DNA of 49,586 bases from an uncultured Alphaproteobacteria bacterium (GTDB lineage Bacteria > Pseudomonadota > Alphaproteobacteria > HIMB59 > GCA-002718135): positions 1-49,586 of the forward strand of contig CACIQI010000011.1 in assembly GCA_902588745.1 (NCBI GenBank), read 5' to 3'. Position numbers and translations under genes: made by a program. The notes beneath the pieces were generated by a model. The model was not told where the DNA came from. It saw only the letters and a list, made by a program, of their open reading frames with translations, and did not search any database. This document shows, one piece after another, positions 16,548 through 23,335 of this stretch; the first letter of the stretch is position 1; every line of letters starts with the position of its first letter.

Positions 16548-18383
16548 TTAAGCAGTTTTTTCTACAATTTTTATATTAGGAAACATTTTATTAGAAAATT
16601 CTAAAAGATTAGTATGTTTTGTATCTTCAGGTCTAAAATGCATATTATGTATTGTTTTTTCCCAATTTGTTTCCTTAAAATCATTTTCATATTTTTTATA
16701 AATACTATGTTCTTTAACTTTACTAATGTCATCATTTTTAGAAATAGAATATAAAATTGTTAACCAGGTAGAAGGTCCCATGTATTGTATTTTTTCACCC
16801 CAAGAAATACATTTTTCAAAATCTTCTTTACAAAAATAACCAATTGTTAATGCATCATAACGAGAACATGATGTTGCTGCACCTTGGGGAATTGGATCAA
16901 GTTCTAACGCTTTATGAAGATGCTTTAAACCTTCATCAACATTATCAAGTTTAACTAAGCAAGTACCATATCTATCTAAAATTCTTGGGTCATTAGGATT
17001 AATAGAATGTCCTTTTTTTGCATATTCAATTGATTTATTAAAATCTTTATTACCTTGTGCAAGGGCAGATGAAATTCTTAATACTTCAAAATCATTTTCA
17101 TCGGCTTCAAGACTTTTCTTGACGTGTTCACGACCCATATCCAGCATCTTATCTGGATCTTCATAATAACCTTTGCCGTATCCACCACCAATAGTACAAG
17201 CTTTTAAAGCATGAGCTCTTGCATTTGTTTCATCAACTTCAATTGCTTTATCAAGTGCTTCAATAGCTTTTAAATTATTTTCCTTTCCAGATCGAACATG
17301 ATGATAAGTTCCCTTTATTAACCATTCATAAGAATTTAAATTTTCTGATGGTTTTCTTTTAATCCTTTGTAAGCTACTTATTTCAATATTGCCTAGTAAT
17401 TGTCGAGACATTTTCATTACGATTTCATCTTGTAAATCAAAAATATCTTCTATTACTCTATCGTATTTTTCACCCCATAAATTCGCACCATCGCTAGCAT
17501 CAGTTAAATCAACACTAACTCTTATTCTTTTGCCAGCAGAACGAATATTACCGCCAATTAAATAGTCAACTAAATGCTTCTTAGCAAATCCAAGTGCGTC
17601 TTCATTACTTTTTTTAAAATCCATCGATGTTTGATGTGAAAGTATTTCAAATTCTTGCATTCGCGAAAATTCTTGTATTAAATCTCTGAATACACCTTCA
17701 ACTAAAAATTCTGAATCTTCATCTTTACTTAAATTTTCAAAAGGAAGAATTGCTAATTTAATTTTCTTAGCTTTATTGATTTTAGTTTGAGCTATTGGCT
17801 CTTTAACAATATTGTTTGTTGTTTCTTCTTCTTCTTCTTCTTTTAAGAAATCATCTTCATGAATAAGTAAATTAGAGATTTTATAAACTTCAAAATTTTC
17901 ACTTATATTTTTTAAATTTCTCGTGCCATCGTTTTCAATTTTAGCATCTAACCTTTTGTTGACTTGATCTTTGACAATAGTAGAAATTAAAATGCCTCCA
18001 GGTTCACATTCACTCTCGAGTCTAGCTGATACATTAACTCCTGAACCCATGATATTATCACCTTCAACTATTACATCATCTACATGTATCCCAACTCGCC
18101 ATTCTAATTTTAATTCTGTAATAGAATGATCATTTCTTTTATAAATTTCATTTTGAAATTCTATCGCTGCCTTCATGCAATTTACAGGTGAAGCAAACTC
18201 ACATACAACACTATCACCCTCAGTTTTAAAAATTCTTCCTCCGAATTCTATGATTTTAGCATCTATTATTTTGCGACATTCATTTAAATTTCGAAGAGTT
18301 TTTTCTTCGTTTTCTTCCATATGTTTACTAAAGTTGACACAATCAGTAGCAAGAATAGTGGCTAATTTTCTATCAGAATTCAT
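16548..18383 (-). CDS. Class III cyclase with TolB-like and tetratricopeptide regions
   Basis: The 611-residue protein starts with a class III cyclase domain (5-170): Asp14 in ATDCVNFSK and Asp57 in FKTEGDSVV are metal ligands, Lys53 precedes the second, and NIMGSGVNVSARLE supplies Asn117 and Arg121. The purine-selecting position three before the glycine is Asn110 rather than the usual Asp, so nucleotide preference is uncertain. An acidic linker (180-190, Glu-rich) leads to a TolB-N-like domain (about 206-335: KLAILPFENLSKDEDSEFLVEG) and then TPR-type repeats (350-560). This architecture is common in alphaproteobacteria. No membrane helix is seen. Its stop is two bases from the convergent K+ channel stop. 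Confidence 0.9.
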   Translation of the reverse strand: MNSDRKLATILATDCVNFSKHMEENEEKTLRNLNECRKIIDAKIIEFGGRIFKTEGDSVVCEFASPVNCMKAAIEFQNEIYKRNDHSITELKLEWRVGIHVDDVIVEGDNIMGSGVNVSARLESECEPGGILISTIVKDQVNKRLDAKIENDGTRNLKNISENFEVYKISNLLIHEDDFLKEEEEEETTNNIVKEPIAQTKINKAKKIKLAILPFENLSKDEDSEFLVEGVFRDLIQEFSRMQEFEILSHQTSMDFKKSNEDALGFAKKHLVDYLIGGNIRSAGKRIRVSVDLTDASDGANLWGEKYDRVIEDIFDLQDEIVMKMSRQLLGNIEISSLQRIKRKPSENLNSYEWLIKGTYHHVRSGKENNLKAIEALDKAIEVDETNARAHALKACTIGGGYGKGYYEDPDKMLDMGREHVKKSLEADENDFEVLRISSALAQGNKDFNKSIEYAKKGHSINPNDPRILDRYGTCLVKLDNVDEGLKHLHKALELDPIPQGAATSCSRYDALTIGYFCKEDFEKCISWGEKIQYMGPSTWLTILYSISKNDDISKVKEHSIYKKYENDFKETNWEKTIHNMHFRPEDTKHTNLLEFSNKMFPNIKIVEKTA

Positions 18384-18484
18384 AAATATTTTTTAACTAA
18401 TTTTAGATATTATTTCTACTAAAATGTGTCAACTTGAGTCAGAGAATCTAGATAAAATATTATATTATAAGTTTAGGAGTATTT

Positions 18485-18901
18485 ATGGTTGAAAATTTTA
18501 ATAGTATTTTTTATTTGATTTTATATATAATTAACATTGCATTAGCTGGTTATTATTCATTTACATTTTTATTTAATAAAGAAAAAGAATTCGCAAAATA
18601 TAACACTGATTCAAGTGCTGCACCTGCAGCGAATTTTGGAATTTTTTGGGTTACTGCTATTTTCTTTGTTGGGCTTTATATTTTATTTACTGGACCCGAA
18701 GGTACTTGGCCTTTCTTTATAATTAATGTTATTGTCTTTGCAATGGCAACTGTCTACAACTTTTGTTTTCATTTTAAAATAGCTTTCCTTTTTGGAAGGG
18801 ATAAGGTTAATTCGACAATAGAACAGCCAATTGTATCAGCAGTTGTTCTAGTACTAAACTTAATTATAATTTATGGTTTATCTGATAAAATTTATCTATA
18901 A
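18485..18901 (+). CDS. Small four-helix membrane protein, first of a tandem paralogous pair
   Basis: The 138-residue protein has four hydrophobic segments (about 8-28, 50-67, 72-93 and 113-130) and starts with MVENF behind a good Shine-Dalgarno (taggag, seven bases before the ATG). I do not recognise the family. The next gene starts with the same MVENF and has the same length, helix layout and end (LSDKIYL against MSDIIYM), so this is an old tandem duplication. It is divergent from the TPR cyclase gene, 101 bases away. Confidence 0.75.
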   Translation: MVENFNSIFYLILYIINIALAGYYSFTFLFNKEKEFAKYNTDSSAAPAANFGIFWVTAIFFVGLYILFTGPEGTWPFFIINVIVFAMATVYNFCFHFKIAFLFGRDKVNSTIEQPIVSAVVLVLNLIIIYGLSDKIYL

Positions 18902-18921
18902 TAATTTTAAAAGGAGTAATT

Positions 18922-19332
18922 ATGGTTGAAAATTTTGGAAGTACTTTAAATCTAATTTTATTTTTAATTAATTTATTAGGTATATCTTACTATGGTTTCC
19001 TAACTGTATTTTCACCAAATACAATAGTTACAAGATATGATTTAGGAGAAAAGGCTTTGCCAATTGTAAGAATCATAGGAACATTTATTGTGCCAATAGT
19101 AATAATTGGAATTTGGATATTATTTAGAGAAAACGGACCACAATCTTGCTGGATATTTTTTGTAAACGGATTTTTACTTTCTTTTGCTCAAGTTATTTTA
19201 AGTTGGGCCCAAAGATTAAAATTTATAGACCCGGATGCAAAAAGTGATGTTGCTGATGAGGTAATAGGACATCTATTTTTATTTATATCAATATATCTTA
19301 TATATAATATGTCAGATATAATTTATATGTAA
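18922..19332 (+). CDS. Small four-helix membrane protein, second of a tandem paralogous pair
   Basis: This 136-residue protein shares the MVENF start, four-helix plan and SD.IY end with the preceding gene but is otherwise well diverged. It has a strong Shine-Dalgarno (aaaggag, six bases before the ATG) and lies 20 bases after its paralogue, so the two are co-transcribed. Function is unknown. A strong bidirectional terminator follows within four bases of the stop. Confidence 0.75.
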   Translation: MVENFGSTLNLILFLINLLGISYYGFLTVFSPNTIVTRYDLGEKALPIVRIIGTFIVPIVIIGIWILFRENGPQSCWIFFVNGFLLSFAQVILSWAQRLKFIDPDAKSDVADEVIGHLFLFISIYLIYNMSDIIYM

Positions 19333-19335
19333 CAT

Positions 19336-19362
19336 AAAGCTGGGGTTCAATTCCCAGCTTTT
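19336..19362. terminator. Bidirectional rho-independent terminator
   Basis: A perfect 9-bp stem, AAAGCTGGG with CCCAGCTTT, and an 8-base loop lies between convergent genes (stops at 19332 and 19364). The A-tract and T-tract ends let it act on both strands. The loop GTTCAATT looks like a tRNA T-loop, but the stem register does not fit a T-arm. Confidence 0.85.
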
Positions 19363-19363
19363 A

Positions 19364-19903
19364 TCAACTTAAAGAAAATTCTTTTACTTTATGAAATGCA
19401 AAATGATCCGCAGCATGTTTTTTTGCATATAAAACTTCTTCTACGATACCTTCTTCATTAATCATTATATCTGTTACTACAGTGTTAAAATATCCTCCAA
19501 GAGGAATAGGCATGAATCCTCTTATTAAGGCCGGAAAGATAGCGAATGTTTTATAAATTCCTGCTAAAAATAACTTAAACCAACTTCGCTCTATTGAATA
19601 TTTTTGAAAATATTTAAATTCTTCATCAGCTAAAACTGTAAATGGAATAGGGCCGTGCTTCTTCATATTTGATTTCAAAAGATTAACATTTGAATGAAAA
19701 ATTCCTACGTGGGTGAAATTTGGACCAAATTCATTAAATCTTTTATTAAACTCAAGTAGTCTTAAATTACAAAAAGTGCATCCAGCAACTCTATAAAAAG
19801 TTAATAAAACTTTTTTTCCTCTAGTATCTGATAAATTAAATTGATTACCATCATGTCGAGGTAGGGTAATTTCTTCTAATTTATCTCCTTTTTTTATTTT
19901 CAT
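19364..19903 (-). CDS. Peroxiredoxin-like (AhpC/TSA) protein
   Basis: The 179-residue protein has the thioredoxin-fold peroxiredoxin start (LPRHDGNQFNLSDTRGKKVLLTFYR) and the redox site VAGCTFCNLRLLEF with Cys42 and Cys45. The classical PxxxTxxC peroxidatic motif is replaced by a CxxC pair, as in the peroxiredoxin-like branch whose members reduce peroxides or act as thiol reductases. HSNVNLLKSN and the C-terminal half (PFTVLADEEFKYFQKYSIE) match the family. No signal peptide is present. It is divergent from the membrane protein gene at 19950, with 46 bases between the starts. Confidence 0.8.
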   Translation of the reverse strand: MKIKKGDKLEEITLPRHDGNQFNLSDTRGKKVLLTFYRVAGCTFCNLRLLEFNKRFNEFGPNFTHVGIFHSNVNLLKSNMKKHGPIPFTVLADEEFKYFQKYSIERSWFKLFLAGIYKTFAIFPALIRGFMPIPLGGYFNTVVTDIMINEEGIVEEVLYAKKHAADHFAFHKVKEFSLS

Positions 19904-19949
19904 ACATAATCATAATACTATAAAAATAATAAGTTAATATTAAATTCTA

Positions 19950-20375
19950 ATGACAATAATAATTATACTAAAGTTCATACATTACCTTGCAATAGTTTTT
20001 TCAGGCGGTGTTTTGGTTGGTGGTGGCGTAATACAGTCTGTTTATGCTAAGGCAAATCAAATTCCTGATTTAAATACAGCAAAGATATTAAAATTACTTG
20101 GTTACATAGGTTTGATATCTCTTATTATCTTATGGATATCAGGAATTATTCTTTCAATTAATTTATATGGAGGCTTTATTGTTAATAGTGCATTTACAAT
20201 CAAAATAATTGCTGCAGGTTTTCTTTTAGGCCTATCTGCTTATGTAAATTTTCACGTTTATAATTGCTCTAAAAATAATTTACCACCTAACAAATCTATA
20301 ATGAAAATAGCTACAATGAGCGGAAGAGGGCTGTTAGTAATAGTTTTAATTGCAGCAGCAATTGCATTTTATTAA
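19950..20375 (+). CDS. Four-helix integral membrane protein of unknown function
   Basis: This 141-residue protein consists of four hydrophobic segments: FIHYLAIVFSGGVLVGGG, IGLISLIILWISGIILSI, FTIKIIAAGFLLGLSAY and LLVIVLIAAAIAFY. The first helix has a histidine (KFIHY) and a glycine-rich stretch, and a second histidine sits in VNFHVYNC, a layout reminiscent of small haem or copper-linked membrane proteins (CopD/DUF2269-like), but I cannot confirm a family. The stop is one base from the convergent recombinase stop. Confidence 0.7.
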   Translation: MTIIIILKFIHYLAIVFSGGVLVGGGVIQSVYAKANQIPDLNTAKILKLLGYIGLISLIILWISGIILSINLYGGFIVNSAFTIKIIAAGFLLGLSAYVNFHVYNCSKNNLPPNKSIMKIATMSGRGLLVIVLIAAAIAFY

Positions 20376-20376
20376 T

Positions 20377-21435
20377 TTATAATTTTTTTGCTGCACTAGT
20401 TTCTTTGATATTTGTTAGCTTTGTATATCTATCTATCATTTGCGTTGTCTTATGACCACTTTGAGCCATAATTTCATGAGTAGGTACTCCATTCATTCTA
20501 GCCTGAGTAATTGAACCTATTCTTAAGCTATGACCGGAAATTTTATCACAATTTTCTATACCAGCGTCCTCAGCTCTTTTTTTTAAAATTAAAACAAAAC
20601 TTGTGTCAGTCAAACTTACTTTTTGATTCTTATTATTAAGAATATATTTTTCTATATTATTAGCTTTGTTAATTTTATAAAAGAGAGGTCCTGAATCAAT
20701 TAGTGCTACCTCTAACCAATTCTTTAACGCAGATACGGGACAATAAGGTGAATTATTTTTAGGTAAATAGATCATTCTTCCTTCACCTTTTTGATCAGTC
20801 TTAGAAAAAGGTATTAATACTTGAACACCATCTTCTTCAAAATTTAGATGTTCGTATTTCATGCCTAAAAGCTCAGATCTTCTACAAAAACTATAAAAAC
20901 CAATTAAAATAAGAGCTCTATCTCTTATGTTTCTAAAATCTTTGTTATCATTTGGAATTTTATCAATAATTTTTTCAATATCTGCTTTTAACAACTCTCT
21001 TGCTTGACCAGATTTATTATTTTTTTCATCTCTTACAATTGCACTAATTGTTTCAGAAATATTTGGATTTTTTCTATCAAATTGAAATCCGTTAACTCTA
21101 TATTTATATGTAATAGATGCTAAGATTCTTTGTATAGTGGAAGCTTTATAGGCAGTAGAGGAGTAGGGGTTGTTATTTACATTTTCTCTACCCGGTATGT
21201 TACTCGATCCTTTGAGTATTTTCGCTTCTGGATCTTCATGTAACCAATCCATATAATTAGCTGTTAATGCGTAAGCGCTATCTAGATCATCAACATCTAA
21301 AGGACTGCAATTGTATTTATTTTTGCAATAATCTATAAATTTTAACCAATCTCCTTGATATTTATCTTGAGTATTTTTAGCTTTGGATTTTTCCTTTAGC
21401 TTACTTACGTTTTCATTTAGTGATATTTTAACCAT
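20377..21435 (-). CDS. Tyrosine recombinase / site-specific integrase
   Basis: The 352-residue protein has an N-terminal SAM-like DNA-binding domain (about 10-120) and a catalytic domain with the full active-site set: Arg186 in FCRRSELLGM, Lys212 in PFSKTDQKG, His302 and Arg305 in SGHSLRIGS, His328 in QSGHKTT and the nucleophile Tyr337 in MIDRYTKL. It is somewhat longer than XerC/XerD and looks like an island or phage-type integrase. An inverted-repeat site resembling a Xer/dif core lies immediately upstream of its ATG. It marks one edge of the accessory region that includes the restriction operon. No excisionase gene was recognised. Confidence 0.92.
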   Translation of the reverse strand: MVKISLNENVSKLKEKSKAKNTQDKYQGDWLKFIDYCKNKYNCSPLDVDDLDSAYALTANYMDWLHEDPEAKILKGSSNIPGRENVNNNPYSSTAYKASTIQRILASITYKYRVNGFQFDRKNPNISETISAIVRDEKNNKSGQARELLKADIEKIIDKIPNDNKDFRNIRDRALILIGFYSFCRRSELLGMKYEHLNFEEDGVQVLIPFSKTDQKGEGRMIYLPKNNSPYCPVSALKNWLEVALIDSGPLFYKINKANNIEKYILNNKNQKVSLTDTSFVLILKKRAEDAGIENCDKISGHSLRIGSITQARMNGVPTHEIMAQSGHKTTQMIDRYTKLTNIKETSAAKKL

Positions 21436-21441
21436 ATTATA

Positions 21442-21469
21442 TATTACGATAATTACAGTTATCGTAAAT
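21442..21469. other. dif-like inverted-repeat site beside the integrase gene
   Basis: Two 11-base arms, TATTACGATAA and TTATCGTAAAT, flank the 6-base centre TTACAG. The inner nine bases of the arms are a perfect inverted repeat. The right arm differs from the common XerD-binding arm TTATGTTAAAT at two positions, and the ATAA-6-TTAT core is the dif arrangement. It starts seven bases upstream of the integrase start. It could be the integrase core attachment site, a dif site, or an operator controlling the integrase. Confidence 0.5.
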
Positions 21470-21596
21470 AATAGTCAAGTAATTAATATTATAACTATAA
21501 ATCAGTAATTTATATATAAAATCTAAATGATATTATAATATCATAAACTAGATATAGATTTTCACGTGTAATAAAATACTGTATATAGTGTATAAA

Positions 21597-22313
21597 ATGG
21601 AAAAATTACCCCAGATTTCAGCTAATTCCCAGATCTTTGTATTAACTGGAGCTGGTATAAGTAAAGAGTCTGGTATTGAAACTTTTAGGGACTCCGATGG
21701 ATTATGGAATAATCATAGGATTGAAGATGTTGCCAGTCCAGAAGGATTTTATAGAAACCCTACTCTTGTCTATGATTTTTATAATAAACGTCGAAAAGAA
21801 CTAAATTCAGGAATTAAGCCAAATAGGGCTCATATTGTTCTTTTTGAGTTAGAAAAAACATATAAAATTCATATAGTTACTCAAAATATCGATAATTTGC
21901 ATGAGATTGGTGGATCATCATCAATAATTCACATGCATGGTGAGTTAAATAAAGCTAGATGTATCATGAATGATAATCATGTATTTGAGTGGCTGGAGGA
22001 CCTAAATGAGACCCATAAATGCCCTGAATGCGGTTCACAAATGAGACCTCACATTGTGTGGTTTGGTGAAATGCCCATGAAAATGGATGAAATTCATGAT
22101 CTAGCAGAACAATCTAGTTTGTTTGTTTCTATTGGCACTTCTGGAGAGGTCTACCCTGCCGCTGGATTCGTTACCATTTTTAAGGATATGAATAAGCCAA
22201 CAGTTGAATTAAATCTTGAACCATCACTTAATCAAGATCAATTTGATTTTGCTATTCACAAACCAGCTACAATTGCAGTTGAAGAATTTAGAAACTTAAT
22301 TTTAAATAATTAA
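21597..22313 (+). CDS. cobB: NAD-dependent protein deacylase, CobB-type sirtuin
   Basis: The 238-residue enzyme (ATG at 21597; a GTG three codons earlier is possible) shows the NAD-binding start LTGAGISKESGIETFRD (16-32), TQNIDNLHE (95-103), the catalytic His114 in IHMHGE and a reduced zinc site (Cys122, Cys142, Cys145). FYNKRRKEL supplies the Tyr62/Arg65 pair (YxxR) that in SIRT5/CobB-class enzymes favours succinyl- and malonyl-lysine. RPHIVWFGEMPMKMDEI and GTSGEVYPAAGF closely resemble Escherichia coli CobB. It should remove acyl groups from lysines in the cytoplasm. It is a housekeeping type rather than a defence-type SIR2 and is divergent from the integrase. Confidence 0.93.
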   Translation: MEKLPQISANSQIFVLTGAGISKESGIETFRDSDGLWNNHRIEDVASPEGFYRNPTLVYDFYNKRRKELNSGIKPNRAHIVLFELEKTYKIHIVTQNIDNLHEIGGSSSIIHMHGELNKARCIMNDNHVFEWLEDLNETHKCPECGSQMRPHIVWFGEMPMKMDEIHDLAEQSSLFVSIGTSGEVYPAAGFVTIFKDMNKPTVELNLEPSLNQDQFDFAIHKPATIAVEEFRNLILNN

Positions 22314-22344
22314 AAAATTTATTTGATGAATAATTGAATTGATA

Positions 22345-22367
22345 AATTTTTAATAATAATAAAAATT
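22345..22367. terminator. AT-only hairpin between convergent genes
   Basis: An 8-bp stem AATTTTTA with TAAAAATT and a 7-base loop lies in the 56-base gap between the cobB stop and the DUF4420-type nuclease stop. It is A+T only and so thermodynamically weak; a terminator role is suggested mainly by position. Confidence 0.35.
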
Positions 22368-22369
22368 AT

Positions 22370-23335
22370 TTAAATAGTGAGGTTTTCAAAAAAAGAATTA
22401 GGTTCAAAATTTTCAATATGTTTTGAATATTCTAAGTTTACACTGTACTCTATATCCTCAACGCCTCTATCATAATTTAAAACTTTAGGTAAATCAGCAA
22501 GGTAATAATATCTAGTATGTTTTATAGAATAATCATAATCATATTTATGAAACATTACCTGATCTTTATTCTGACTACCTATAATCTCGTAAATACCATT
22601 ATATAATTTTGATTTAAGTTTTGGGTTATTAATCTTATCATTAATTTTTTCTTGCAACTCGTAAATATCAAAACCACCATTCTCCTTTTTTTGAATTAAT
22701 ATCGAGGCAACTAAAACATTGTTAACTTTTTCAATTAATTGTGCATGTCTAAATTTATGCATTCTTTGATTTGTAGAAGTTGTTTTTACTTCAATCGATC
22801 CATTAATATTAAAAAAATCATATTTAAATTTATTTTTTTCTCTCCAACTTTCTATTAAAGCTTCTGAATTTTTAGAAGATAATATTAAGAATAATTCTCC
22901 CCATAATCCAATTATATTAGATTTAGATTTATTAAAACTTCTCCATAAATTTAGAAAATCAGTAATTATTTTCTTAAGTTGATTTATTTCTATATTATCA
23001 TCAATAATTTCGATGATTTTTTCTATTGAAGATAGAAAAATTTCAGTAATGTATTCATCACCTTCTAATAATTCAATAGTACAAAAATAATCAGTAAACT
23101 CGTTTTTATCTGATTGAATTAGGCATTTACTAGAATAACTTATTGATACAAATTTACTTAAATTTTCAGAGGGCTCCACATTACTTGATTTTACTTTAAT
23201 TAAAACAATTGGAAGATTTTTTTTTGTTTTACCGATACGGTGATTTTTGTTTTCAAAAATTTTATCAGTATAATATTTGTTATTATTAATATCTGAAATT
23301 TTATTAATTTTATTATATTTATTTATTAATTCCAT
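22370..23335 (-). CDS. PD-(D/E)XK nuclease-like protein (DUF4420 type) of MORC-associated restriction system
   Basis: The 321-residue protein has the restriction-endonuclease fold core at about 140-200: Glu147 in LWGELFLIL, Asp173 in FKYDFFN and the E-x-K pair Glu182/Lys184 in SIEVKTTSTNQRMHKFRHAQL. This layout, with the conserved GLWGEL and KTT stretches, is that of the PD-(D/E)XK family found in operons with Z1-domain proteins. It is expected to be the DNA-cleaving subunit. Its ATG overlaps the end of the Z1 gene by ten bases, so synthesis is coupled; it is the last gene of the operon. Confidence 0.85.
   Translation of the reverse strand: MELINKYNKINKISDINNNKYYTDKIFENKNHRIGKTKKNLPIVLIKVKSSNVEPSENLSKFVSISYSSKCLIQSDKNEFTDYFCTIELLEGDEYITEIFLSSIEKIIEIIDDNIEINQLKKIITDFLNLWRSFNKSKSNIIGLWGELFLILSSKNSEALIESWREKNKFKYDFFNINGSIEVKTTSTNQRMHKFRHAQLIEKVNNVLVASILIQKKENGGFDIYELQEKINDKINNPKLKSKLYNGIYEIIGSQNKDQVMFHKYDYDYSIKHTRYYYLADLPKVLNYDRGVEDIEYSVNLEYSKHIENFEPNSFFENLTI

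Noticed and set aside
19336-19362. A T-arm-like motif (GGGTTCAATTCCC) that could be a tRNA remnant or attachment site near the integrase
   Set aside because: The stem pairs in a different register from a tRNA T-arm, no other tRNA arms lie beside it, and position between convergent stops plus flanking A and T tracts fit a terminator.
21597-22313. Sirtuin as part of the defence system (SIR2-type effector)
   Set aside because: It is close to Escherichia coli CobB with the Tyr/Arg deacylase pair and lacks effector fusions; it is also convergent to the operon.
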